NCBI GenBank assembly: GCA_005798825.1
Contig: SYIL01000004.1
Location: 124,001 to 188,000 of the forward strand
From: Bacteroidota bacterium
GTDB lineage: Bacteria > Bacteroidota > Bacteroidia > NS11-12g > UBA955
Reading direction: 5' to 3'
DNA: 64,000 nucleotides
Position 1 is the first letter of the stretch; the number at the start of each line of letters is the position of its first letter. A program made the position numbers and the translations under genes. This document shows, piece after piece, positions 38,564 to 48,031 of this stretch. Under the pieces are notes generated by a model, which was not told the DNA's origin, did no database searches, and saw only the letters and a list, made by a program, of their open reading frames with translations.

Positions 38564-40276
38564 TTATGTATTTGTGAAATTCGATTTTTGGGCAGCAGAT
38601 TGGGAAATCGCCAGTTTGCTTTTTCGGTATCCATACAAAAAATAAATACACAATCCCAATCCAAACCAAATAAAAAACCAGTACCAATTATTAGATTTCA
38701 TTCCGGTAAGAAGATACGCGCAAATGCTCACCCCTACAAGTGGGATTAATGACCATTTTCGAAAAAGCGAAAGTATCGACAATGTGAACAAAAAGAGCCA
38801 ATACACCCCATTTGAAAACCAAAAAATTTTATTCCAATTGCCGAGGGTCAATAGTTTAGGAAAATAGTTTGGCATAGTCAATTGAACTACGATAATTAAA
38901 CAGCTAATCAATAAAGGAAAAAGGTATTGGGCATTGATAAATGGCAATAGGAAGCCCTTTGTGTCATTTTCCTTACGGGGTTTTAACATCAAAACACCTC
39001 CACAAACCAACACAAATGCAAATAGAGTTCCTATACTGGTAAAATCAAGTACAAAATTCTCGTTGGTAAATAAAATAGGAATACCCACAAGTATGCCTGT
39101 TACAATTGTTGCAAATGAAGGTGTTTTATATTTGGGATGAATTTTTGCAAATGCAGGTGGCAATAGTCCATCCCTGCTCATGCTTAACCATATTCTGGGC
39201 TGTCCCATTTGAAATACCAACAAAACACTTGCCATAGCGATAACAGCCACGAAGGAAATAATCAATTCCATCCACAACAATCCATGTTCTGCCATCGCAT
39301 ATGCCAATGGATCTATTTTGTCCAGTTTCGTATAAGGTACTAACCCCGTCAGAACAAAGGCAACGAGAACATATAAAACCGTACAAATTAACAAAGAGTA
39401 AAACATGCCTTTGGGCAAATCTCGTTGGGGGTTCTTAGATTCTTCTGCCATGGTACTCACTGCGTCAAATCCAATGTAAGTAAAGAATACAGCAGAAATA
39501 CCTATCATTACGCCCCCAAAACCCTTGGGCATAAAAGGTTTGTAATTCGATATGTCGACATAAAAAGCACCCACAACAATTACCAACACAATCACAATCA
39601 ATTTTAATATTACCATTGCATTGGTCGCGTTGCGAGATTCTTTAACCCCCCTATATACCAGAATTGTAATCAGCAAATTGATGATCAATGCTGGCGCATC
39701 AAAAACAATGTGAAAGCCTGCCAAGGTTGGAGAAAACTTGTATGCCATAAGCGCATCATTGTCAACCCCAATTTGGGTTGTGTGTATAAATGCGTCATGG
39801 GCAGAGGACCAATCTGTAACCAGCCATCGAGGCAATTCATACACAAACTGATCCAGAAGATGAACAACGTATCCCGACCATGCAAACGCCACATAAATAT
39901 TTCCAATGGCGTATTCCATAATCAGCGCCCAGCCAATTATCCAGGCAAAGAGTTCTCCAAAAGAAGCATAAGCATAGGTGTATGCACTCCCAGAAATCGG
40001 TATTCTTGAAGCGAATTCGGCATAACACATTGCGGCAAAGACACAAGCAATTCCACAGAGAATAAACAAATAAACCACAGCAGGACCGCCATCAAAACAG
40101 GCCTTGCCAACCGAACTAAATATACCCCCTCCTATAATCGCCGCAATGCCAAAAAATGTCAAATCGCGTAGGCCAAAAACCCGTTTCAAAGACAATGAAT
40201 CCTTTTGATCGGCAAATACTGTTTTAACTCGAAAAAAAGTAGACCATTTCATACTTCGGTGCGATATTACTCTCAA
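38564..40276 (-). CDS. APC-family amino acid permease (cationic amino acid type)
   Basis: FGIAAIIGGGIFSSVGKACFDGGPAVVYLFILCGIACVFAAMCYAEFASRIPISGSAYTYAY. Confidence 0.95.
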   Translation of the reverse strand: MRVISHRSMKWSTFFRVKTVFADQKDSLSLKRVFGLRDLTFFGIAAIIGGGIFSSVGKACFDGGPAVVYLFILCGIACVFAAMCYAEFASRIPISGSAYTYAYASFGELFAWIIGWALIMEYAIGNIYVAFAWSGYVVHLLDQFVYELPRWLVTDWSSAHDAFIHTTQIGVDNDALMAYKFSPTLAGFHIVFDAPALIINLLITILVYRGVKESRNATNAMVILKLIVIVLVIVVGAFYVDISNYKPFMPKGFGGVMIGISAVFFTYIGFDAVSTMAEESKNPQRDLPKGMFYSLLICTVLYVLVAFVLTGLVPYTKLDKIDPLAYAMAEHGLLWMELIISFVAVIAMASVLLVFQMGQPRIWLSMSRDGLLPPAFAKIHPKYKTPSFATIVTGILVGIPILFTNENFVLDFTSIGTLFAFVLVCGGVLMLKPRKENDTKGFLLPFINAQYLFPLLISCLIIVVQLTMPNYFPKLLTLGNWNKIFWFSNGVYWLFLFTLSILSLFRKWSLIPLVGVSICAYLLTGMKSNNWYWFFIWFGLGLCIYFLYGYRKSKLAISQSAAQKSNFTNT

Positions 40277-40357
40277 ATTTTCGTCTTTAAATACACGAAT
40301 GTGAATTTTTTTAAAAAGATCGTTTTTTTTGAAATACTTTTACGCACGTTAGCGCTG

Positions 40358-40382
40358 ATATAAATGTTATAATTTATATTTG
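40358..40382 (+). promoter_or_regulatory. perfect inverted repeat ATATAAAT-GTTATA-ATTTATAT overlapping a TATATTTG -7 element; candidate operator/promoter of the HMA/TonB-receptor unit
   Basis: 8-6-8 palindrome at 40358-40379; TATATTTG at 40375-40382; gene starts at 40424. Confidence 0.5.
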
Positions 40383-40423
40383 TGTTGCTTTTTATCCATT
40401 AAACAATTAAAAAATAATAGAAT

Positions 40424-40792
40424 ATGAAAAAATTTATACTGTCGCTAGTCGGTGTATGTGTTTTTATCAATTCGGTATTTTCATTGCCTAAGCCACCAAA
40501 AAAAATTACCATCTCTTTCCAAGTGGAAGGAAACTGCGGACAATGTAAAGAAAGAATTGAAGCATCTTTAGATAAAAAAGGGATTTATAAGGCAATTTAT
40601 TCTATTGAAACGGATCAACTTACCATCCGCTACGATCCCCGAAAATTAGAAGAAATTCAACTTCACAATATTGTTGCGATGATAGGACATGATACCAATA
40701 AAGTAAAAGCCAGCAATATAGTCTACGAAAATCTTCCGGATTGTTGTAAATACCGCGATGATAACGACGAATGGGAGAAACGAAAACATTAA
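40424..40792 (+). CDS. secreted heavy-metal-associated (HMA) domain protein
   Basis: Signal peptide MKKFILSLVGVCVFINSVFS; ISFQVEGNCGQCKERIEASLDKKGIYKAIYSIETDQLTIRYDP; C-terminal DCCKYRDDND. Confidence 0.85.
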   Translation: MKKFILSLVGVCVFINSVFSLPKPPKKITISFQVEGNCGQCKERIEASLDKKGIYKAIYSIETDQLTIRYDPRKLEEIQLHNIVAMIGHDTNKVKASNIVYENLPDCCKYRDDNDEWEKRKH

Positions 40793-42825
40793 TTTCAGTC
40801 TGCATTGCATTTTGTTTCGCAACTTGCTCTTTGGCCCAACAAAAACAGATTAAAGATACCACCCAAGCAATCATTGATAGCGTTGGAAAGGTCGAAATAA
40901 ACACTGAAAGAGGCGCTTACTTTAATGGCAAAGGAATCCCACTAACAGAGATTATTACCGCATCGGAATTCAAAAAAGCTGCTTGCTGCACCCTTTCCGA
41001 AAGTTTTGAACTAAACAATACCGTTGAGATTTCAAATGCTGATGGTGTTTCCGGGATCAAGCAAGTTGAAATGTTGGGTTTGGCTGGGAAATATGTGCTC
41101 ATGAGTCGGGAGAGCATCCCTTCCATAAATGGATTGGCCTCATTGAACGGTCTTTCCAATATCCCGGGTCCTATGGTTTCAGAAGTTCATATTGCCAAGG
41201 GTGCAGGATCTGTTATTTTGGGGGCCGATGGACTCACTGGCGCACTAAATTATAATTTAAAAGCCGATATCAATGATCCAAAAATATTTCTCAATATTTA
41301 CTCTAACCATCAAGCACGTTCAGAATTCAACCTAATTCACAAACACTCAATTTCCAAGAATGCTTTAAACCACATTTACCTTCACTCTGGTGGACAATAC
41401 CGCAGCAGTGATATGGGTGGTGATGGTTTGGCAGATATGCCCATTTCACAAAGATTTTTTTTGGGCGACCACCTGCAAGTCCAAGGTAAAAAAAGTGAGA
41501 AGCAGTTGGGGTTTATGGGTTATGCCGATCGAAAAAAAGGAGGTGCACTTACTCCAGGCTCAGTAACTGAATTGTCTACAGATCCAAAATCATTTCATTT
41601 CGATCTAAATGAAAACCATGCTGAGGTATATGGGAAATTGGGAATATTTTTGTCGGAAGATCAAAATCGTAGTATTGGGAATATTTTTCAAGTGTCATCC
41701 CATTCACTTGACGGGGTTTTAAATTCTTTGAAAAATCGAAATTACAAAGGGCAAGAAGACCGCTTTTTCTATACCTCATTATACCAAACACCCTCCAAAA
41801 ATGGACAACACACCAAGTCGGGTATATCCTATTCGGGTATCCATCTAACAGAAACACTTTCAGACAATATGGGCCTTGATTGGAAAATGGATGGATGGCA
41901 ACATGCCCTGGGTGTTTTTACAGAATACACTGTCGAAAAACCTATTCTATCGTCTGTAATTGGACTTCGATATGACTATAATACCACTTTTGGGTTCTAT
42001 GCTACACCCCGAATCCTTCTTAAGTGGGCAATCAGCAAAACCCAAAGGCTAAATTTCCAGGGTGGAATGGCGAGAAGAACCGCTTATTTTATGTCTGAAA
42101 ATTTACCATCTTTGATCAATGGGCGTCGCTTTGTTTCAAATAATATTGCCAACAATTCCTGGATCCCACAAGAAAAAGCGTGGAATTATGGTCTAAGCTA
42201 TAAAAAAGACCTATTAATTGCTGGGTATCCCGCTACAATTGTTTGTGATGTTTTCGAAACCCAGTTTTTAAGTCAGGTTGTTTCTGATAGAGATGAATCG
42301 CCTACCCGGGTATTAATTCATTCAGTAAGTGGCGACCAAGCCGGTAAAACACGCAATGCCCAAATTCAAATCAGTGGTTATTTTTCCCGACGATTCACAT
42401 TTAAACTAGGCTACAGATGGGTTGATAGCCGTTTGTGGCTTGATAGTCAGTTTATGCAGCAAGCACTTCAATCGGTTCATCGGGGATTGCTCGTTTTACA
42501 ATATAAAACCCGCAACCGTTGGTATTTTGATGGTATGTGTCAGACCAATAGTCCCAAAAGATTGCCCTTTTATTCATCTGTAAGTCATCGAAATCATTCG
42601 GGTTACAGTCCATGGTATACGATTGTTAACCTTCAGATTCGGAAGGAATTTGGCAAGCAATTCGAAGCCTATATAGGGGGTGAGAATTTGGGAAATGTAA
42701 CACAACATAACCCGGTGGTCAATTGGGAAAATCCCGAAAGCAATAGCTTTGATGGTGGTTATGCCTGGGGGCCAACCAATGGGTTTACGCTATACCTTGG
42801 TATTCGTTTATCCTTGAATAAGTAA
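40771..42825 (+). CDS. TonB-dependent receptor
   Basis: Plug IPLTEIITASEFKKAACCTLSESFELNNTVEISNADGVSGIKQVEMLGLAGKYVLMSRE; GLTGALNYNL; C-term GFTLYLGIRLSLNK. Confidence 0.92.
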   Translation: MGETKTLISVCIAFCFATCSLAQQKQIKDTTQAIIDSVGKVEINTERGAYFNGKGIPLTEIITASEFKKAACCTLSESFELNNTVEISNADGVSGIKQVEMLGLAGKYVLMSRESIPSINGLASLNGLSNIPGPMVSEVHIAKGAGSVILGADGLTGALNYNLKADINDPKIFLNIYSNHQARSEFNLIHKHSISKNALNHIYLHSGGQYRSSDMGGDGLADMPISQRFFLGDHLQVQGKKSEKQLGFMGYADRKKGGALTPGSVTELSTDPKSFHFDLNENHAEVYGKLGIFLSEDQNRSIGNIFQVSSHSLDGVLNSLKNRNYKGQEDRFFYTSLYQTPSKNGQHTKSGISYSGIHLTETLSDNMGLDWKMDGWQHALGVFTEYTVEKPILSSVIGLRYDYNTTFGFYATPRILLKWAISKTQRLNFQGGMARRTAYFMSENLPSLINGRRFVSNNIANNSWIPQEKAWNYGLSYKKDLLIAGYPATIVCDVFETQFLSQVVSDRDESPTRVLIHSVSGDQAGKTRNAQIQISGYFSRRFTFKLGYRWVDSRLWLDSQFMQQALQSVHRGLLVLQYKTRNRWYFDGMCQTNSPKRLPFYSSVSHRNHSGYSPWYTIVNLQIRKEFGKQFEAYIGGENLGNVTQHNPVVNWENPESNSFDGGYAWGPTNGFTLYLGIRLSLNK

Positions 42826-42828
42826 TAT

Positions 42829-43665
42829 CTAATTTTGCTTTGCTGAATCGGGCATGTGCTTAGAAATATACGACGACAAAGCATTGTAAATTTCTAATAA
42901 CTCGGGATTGGAACCCAGCAATCCGTTGTGTTTGGCCATTGTATCGCTATCCCCTCGCTTTGCAGGACCTGTGAGCGAATCCCACGGATTTTCATCTGTT
43001 AAATGATACGCTGTTTTTTCCAGAATGGGAATTACCCACGTTTGATCCATTTGTGCCTCTACTAACAAATCGCGGGAAATTATTGCCATGGTTTGGGTAA
43101 AATTATTGGCGAAAACCCCAACTAAGTGGAGGTATCCTCGATTTGTACTATTCATTACTTGGGTAGATTTAACCCCCAGTATTTGTGCGACCCACTCCAA
43201 TTTTTGCAATACTTTCACATCCGCAGATTCAATAAATACTGGAATTATAGACCAATCAACAGGGGTTTTTCCCGAAAAAGTTTGGAAAGGATAAAAAACC
43301 CCAGATACGCCCTTATTCAATTCAACCATTGGCGTAGCTCCGCTGCAATGAATAAAACATACACCCTCGCGCTGATAAGACTTAATCGCATGCACAATCA
43401 ATCGGTCGGGCAAAGTAACAAACACTGTATCCCCAGGTAATAAATAGGCTCCAAGTGTTTCACTGGTTAATCTGTCAACCATGATATCGGGCGAAATAAC
43501 AGACACTTTATTTCGAGATACCGTATTGAAATTATTTTTTTCTGTATCGAAGGCTTTATCAGAAGAATGAATTAGGGCAGAAACAGGAATATTCGCCTGA
43601 ATAAGAGCCTTAAAAATAGAAGAACCAAGTTTTCCATAACCCCAAATAAGGATTCTACCTGTCAT
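42829..43665 (-). CDS. Rossmann-like / DUF2520 domain oxidoreductase
   Basis: ILIWGYGKLGSSIFKALIQANIPVSALIHSS; CFIHCSGATPM; GVFYPFQTFSG; HLVGVFANNFTQTM. Confidence 0.9.
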   Translation of the reverse strand: MTGRILIWGYGKLGSSIFKALIQANIPVSALIHSSDKAFDTEKNNFNTVSRNKVSVISPDIMVDRLTSETLGAYLLPGDTVFVTLPDRLIVHAIKSYQREGVCFIHCSGATPMVELNKGVSGVFYPFQTFSGKTPVDWSIIPVFIESADVKVLQKLEWVAQILGVKSTQVMNSTNRGYLHLVGVFANNFTQTMAIISRDLLVEAQMDQTWVIPILEKTAYHLTDENPWDSLTGPAKRGDSDTMAKHNGLLGSNPELLEIYNALSSYISKHMPDSAKQN

Positions 43666-46307
43666 ATTGTTAATTGTTTTTGCTTGCGAATTCGGTTAAG
43701 TATCGCCAAAATAAAGCCAAAAACCATAATGATGGTACCAGCCCATACCAAATTAATCCAAGGAAATGCAATCACTTGGATAACTATATAATCCCAAACG
43801 GGTGTTTTTTCACCACTTTGAATTACAAAACGTATGTTATTTGAGTTGGGGGTTAAATCTGTGATTTGAATATTGAGTATCGAAAGCATAATGCCAAATC
43901 GGTTGTCTTCAGCGGGGACACTATTGAAGGAGCCTGTCTTTTCATTGATTAAAACGGCGGGTCGCAACCAAATGGAATCTTGTAAACGTTTTGCTTTGAC
44001 AATTAATACAATGGATAACCCGTCGCCATTAACAGATCGGATGATACTGTCAATACGCATTACAACTTTCCCTGTTTGGGTTATGAATGGCCTGTAAAAA
44101 CCTATTGTATCGAGCCGAAAATTGCTAAAGGGTTCATTGCGGTCCATTCCACTTTCGTAACCCACATGGGTAAAAATGTCCTTGTGGAGAAAATGTCGCG
44201 TTGAAGGTTCGGCCAACAAACCCATTTTAGGATTATTTTGGGTTTTCGGCATCAAAACAAAACTGTCAAGAGTTTTACCTGATTCGTCTTTGTTCAGAAA
44301 TAAAACCTTAAAGTATTTGTCAATACTGTCATTTCCAACACCTTGAATATGTTCAATATAAGTTGCTGTATATCCTTGTAATTGCTTCGACTTTCCTTTG
44401 TATAGCAATTGATTTTCACGGTTAAATTTAATGCCCTTATTGTCTTGGTTGCCCTTTGAGTCAATTTCTGGTGCAAGATCAATGCCTTCATTACTGGCAG
44501 TGAGGATATGTTTATTCACGGATGATACCAATACCCCTATTAACAAAACACCAAATCCGATATGCACGATATTCCCCCCCCATCTCAGCCACTCAAATCT
44601 TTTTTTCTTGTATCCGTATAAACCACTAGAAATAACAAGTGTAACACCTAGAAATAAAAATAGTAGAAATTTGGCACTCTCTATGCCAAACCCAAATCCT
44701 AGCAAAAAAGTAATCACAACACTCGCCAACACAATAACAAACAAGGGTTTTTTGAGTGTCGACAACTCTGTTTCACGAAATTTAAACCAATATCCTAAAG
44801 ACATTAATAACATAATGGGCATTGCCAACCACAGTTGAATACGGTTATAGTCTGCTGCCGTTGGAACGGCTGTTTTATAACCGAACAATTTATTGAATAC
44901 TGGAATCGAGGTTCCCGCAAATACCTGAACCAAGGAAAGGATTAAAAACATAGATCCCAAAAACATCCAAAATTCTCGGGAAAGAATCGATTCATCTCCC
45001 AAATTGGCCTTGGTTCGTTGAAATAACACAAACAGATAAAATACCAGCCAACCCAAAAACAAAATTGTTCCCAATCCTTTTAACCATTGGTTAAACAATG
45101 CCAAATTTTCTGGTGATTCTATACCATAGGCAATAGCCATTGGGATCAGAAAAAGCGATGGTATACATTCCAAAGCCCATTTTCGTTGTTTGCCTTGCAA
45201 AACAACTACCAGGGCGAGTGCTAAGAAAGCCAACAGAAATAAAAGCAATTGGCCCGAAAGCCCTAAGTCTGTAAAAGAATGAACACTTGAATCCCCCAAT
45301 ATACCACTGCGGGTGAGAAAGGTGGCGTATAATACCAACCAAAAAGAAAGTTGAACCAATAAATGGGAGGTGAACACATGGCGGCCTGTAGACTTTGTGA
45401 TAATCAACATGTGGGCAGCGCTTGCCATAATCAGCCAAGGCATGAGCGAAGCATTCTCGACAGGATCCCAAGCCCAATATCCCCCAAAGGATAAACTCTC
45501 GTAAGCCCAAAAACCGCCCATAATGATACCCAACCCCAAAATACCGACGCAAACCAAACTCCATATAAGTGCAATGGGTATCCATCCGCGGTCGTTTTTT
45601 CGCCACAAGGAAGCCAAACTGTATGCAAAGGGCACAATGGCTGTTGCAAAACCCAGAAATAATGTAGGTGGATGAATAACCATCCAATAATTCTGTAATA
45701 ATTGGTTTAGGCCATTGCCGTCCTTGAACAATTGGAGGTAATTTTCGACTCCCAATTGCCCCAAAATGGGAATCTCCAAGAAATCGGGTCTTTGTTCACG
45801 CAATAAATCGAAAGGGCTACTACCCAGACTAAATTCTCCCCAATGAAAACCAATTAACATTGAGCTTAGCGCAATTTGGGCAAACGCAATAACCACCATG
45901 ACAGGACTTTCCCAATTTTTGGCAACTCGTTGTAAAATCAAACCTATCAGGCCATTCCAAAAAAGCCAAAGCAGGAAACTTCCTTCCTGACCCTCCCAAA
46001 AACAAGATATCATGTAATAAACAGGAAGGGCGTTACTCGAATGACGCCAGGCGTAATAATATTCATAGCGGTGATAAAAAATTGCGATAAACAAAACAAC
46101 AAACATGGCGACCACACTAAAAACGTGCAATTGAAACAATCTCCTAGCCAAATTCAAATCCCGAGACAAGCCTGTTTTTTCATGCCAAAAGTAAAATACC
46201 GCCGACACAATAGCCGCAATAAAGGCAACTACAGCCATTGAATGACCAATATTGCCCAGCCAGAGCCATTCTCCGTTAAAATGGATGATTGGGCTCTCGG
46301 TCTTCAT
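43662..46307 (-). CDS. ccmF: cytochrome c maturation / heme lyase protein CcmF
   Basis: WEGQEGSFLLWLFWNGLIG; MVIHPPTLFLGFA; GGYWAWDPVENASLMPWLIMASAAHML. Confidence 0.95.
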   Translation of the reverse strand: MKTESPIIHFNGEWLWLGNIGHSMAVVAFIAAIVSAVFYFWHEKTGLSRDLNLARRLFQLHVFSVVAMFVVLFIAIFYHRYEYYYAWRHSSNALPVYYMISCFWEGQEGSFLLWLFWNGLIGLILQRVAKNWESPVMVVIAFAQIALSSMLIGFHWGEFSLGSSPFDLLREQRPDFLEIPILGQLGVENYLQLFKDGNGLNQLLQNYWMVIHPPTLFLGFATAIVPFAYSLASLWRKNDRGWIPIALIWSLVCVGILGLGIIMGGFWAYESLSFGGYWAWDPVENASLMPWLIMASAAHMLIITKSTGRHVFTSHLLVQLSFWLVLYATFLTRSGILGDSSVHSFTDLGLSGQLLLFLLAFLALALVVVLQGKQRKWALECIPSLFLIPMAIAYGIESPENLALFNQWLKGLGTILFLGWLVFYLFVLFQRTKANLGDESILSREFWMFLGSMFLILSLVQVFAGTSIPVFNKLFGYKTAVPTAADYNRIQLWLAMPIMLLMSLGYWFKFRETELSTLKKPLFVIVLASVVITFLLGFGFGIESAKFLLFLFLGVTLVISSGLYGYKKKRFEWLRWGGNIVHIGFGVLLIGVLVSSVNKHILTASNEGIDLAPEIDSKGNQDNKGIKFNRENQLLYKGKSKQLQGYTATYIEHIQGVGNDSIDKYFKVLFLNKDESGKTLDSFVLMPKTQNNPKMGLLAEPSTRHFLHKDIFTHVGYESGMDRNEPFSNFRLDTIGFYRPFITQTGKVVMRIDSIIRSVNGDGLSIVLIVKAKRLQDSIWLRPAVLINEKTGSFNSVPAEDNRFGIMLSILNIQITDLTPNSNNIRFVIQSGEKTPVWDYIVIQVIAFPWINLVWAGTIIMVFGFILAILNRIRKQKQLTI

Positions 46308-46708
46308 TGGCTAACAATTTTTGGCGGAGATTCTACATATTTAGAAGGGCATTTGGAGAGTATTTCATTTGCCAAAAAATGATCTTTCTCATAATACCCA
46401 ATTAAAACCATTTTTTCGAGTTGCTCGAATTGTGTGGGCTTGGGCTTGGTGAAAACAATCGTGCACTCGTTGTCCAGTGAATCAACGGCAGTAAATTCTA
46501 ATCGATTTACATTTATCTGGGCGTCATATATTACTGGCTTGGCTTTATTGAGTTTACAAACAACGTGCACATCTTTTCCCGGACTTTCTTGGGAAATTCG
46601 TATTGCATCCGGAAAAACAACGTACTGGGTTGTATTTCCATACATGCTAACAACTGTTGCAATACCGATGCCCGCAATACAGAGCAAAATAATATGAAAG
46701 CGTTTCAT
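46304..46708 (-). CDS. ccmE: cytochrome c maturation protein CcmE
   Basis: MKRFHIILLCIAGIGIATVVSMYGNTTQYVVFPDA; ATGA overlaps with both neighbours; the heme-ligand His region is divergent. Confidence 0.75.
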   Translation of the reverse strand: MKRFHIILLCIAGIGIATVVSMYGNTTQYVVFPDAIRISQESPGKDVHVVCKLNKAKPVIYDAQINVNRLEFTAVDSLDNECTIVFTKPKPTQFEQLEKMVLIGYYEKDHFLANEILSKCPSKYVESPPKIVSQ

Positions 46709-46869
46709 GATTGCGATTTTTCTAGGCGTGCGATTTTTCTTTCCAATCGCACCAAGTAAAGCAAAATACCGATAAAAATTACAAGCAATACACAATACAC
46801 TACATTGAAATTATTGTGTTGGCTAAGGGCTTCAGCAGTCTGTGAATCTAATGTATCTAATGTGTTCAT
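46705..46869 (-). CDS. CcmD-like small membrane protein (54 aa, absent from the ORF track)
   Basis: Translated by hand: MNTLDTLDSQTAEALSQHNNFNVVYCVLLVIFIGILLYLVRLERKIARLEKSQS*; one TM then a basic tail; lies between ccmC-like and ccmE with an ATGA overlap to ccmE. Confidence 0.8.
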   Translation of the reverse strand: MNTLDTLDSQTAEALSQHNNFNVVYCVLLVIFIGILLYLVRLERKIARLEKSQS

Positions 46870-46876
46870 TGTTTTA

Positions 46877-48031
46877 TTATTGATATTTTTCTGTTTGTTT
46901 GGTGATTCGTAAGTGCAAATTTGATATCCAATAAAATAGGAAAATCCACCCCAATATTGCCGGATAAAAAAATACGCGCATGGTTGAATCCAAATCGTAT
47001 TTAGAAAATCCTACAGTTCCACCAGCACCAGGGTGTAAAGAATTGGGAGATAATTTCGGCATAATTAAGATCAATGCGATAAATATTGGGTAAATGAAAA
47101 TCGAATATACTGATGTTATACGCGCACGCTGATATGGATCGCTGAGGGTAGATCTCAAAAGTAAATAGGCAAAATACATCATCATTCCGATTGCAACCCC
47201 ATTCAGTTTTGGGTCTTCACGAGGCCACCATGAATGCCAGGTTACCCTGGCCCAAATGGCACCGGTAAGACATCCCAATATCCCCGCCAAGAGTGCCACT
47301 TTAATCAACGAATCAGCCCTTGCATCGTCTTCTAATCGCTGAAAACGCAAATAATTTATGGCATAAAAAACCGAAATGGACAACAACGCGATCATTGCAA
47401 ACCACATTGGAACGTGGTAAAATAAATTTCGCACACTTTCATTAAGTACTGTCCTATTGGGCAAACGCATTTCAAACCGAGGGGTGTTATTGTTAAACGA
47501 AGACTTCAAATAGGTTAAGCCCTTACCGGATCCAATTGTATCTGAGTTTCCCCGGTAAATGAATACGGCATCGGGTAATCCCAAATATTTTCCATTGCTC
47601 AATTCAATAAAAACAGAATATATCTCGTTGGGGATGGGACTATCACCCATACTGAAATCACATTTCCCATAGACATACATCGATGTTGAAGAATATGTAA
47701 TCCCATTGGCAACCCATGCCAACACGGAATTAAAACTGTCTTTAGGGGTATTGTTTACAGGTGTAAATTCTTGGGGGGCTTTGACCGGTAATCTGCCTAC
47801 TTTCTCAGAAACAAAAACAAGTGATTTTGGATACGGTGCTGAAATTTGTGTGGGATCTGTCCACTGTGAATTCGAGACCTTAACTTGAACTTCCACTGTT
47901 TTGCCAGTTTCGATACGAATGGGAGAAATACCCACAATGCCAGGACGTAATGGCAATGCCAATCCTCCCAAAAGAACATACAAAAGCAATATTGCCGCCG
48001 CCCATTTATACCAATCCCGCTTCAAGTTCAT
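46877..48031 (-). CDS. ccmC: cytochrome c biogenesis protein CcsA/CcmC-like with N-terminal periplasmic insertion
   Basis: VTWHSWWPREDPKLNGVAIGMMMYFAYLLLRS; six-plus TM helices; adjacency to ccmD-like/ccmE/ccmF. Confidence 0.85.
   Translation of the reverse strand: MNLKRDWYKWAAAILLLYVLLGGLALPLRPGIVGISPIRIETGKTVEVQVKVSNSQWTDPTQISAPYPKSLVFVSEKVGRLPVKAPQEFTPVNNTPKDSFNSVLAWVANGITYSSTSMYVYGKCDFSMGDSPIPNEIYSVFIELSNGKYLGLPDAVFIYRGNSDTIGSGKGLTYLKSSFNNNTPRFEMRLPNRTVLNESVRNLFYHVPMWFAMIALLSISVFYAINYLRFQRLEDDARADSLIKVALLAGILGCLTGAIWARVTWHSWWPREDPKLNGVAIGMMMYFAYLLLRSTLSDPYQRARITSVYSIFIYPIFIALILIMPKLSPNSLHPGAGGTVGFSKYDLDSTMRVFFYPAILGWIFLFYWISNLHLRITKQTEKYQ

Noticed and set aside
45091-45687. 198-aa minus-strand ORF in the ORF track
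   Set aside because: Overlaps ccmF in another frame; no family resemblance; the ccmF frame carries all conserved motifs.
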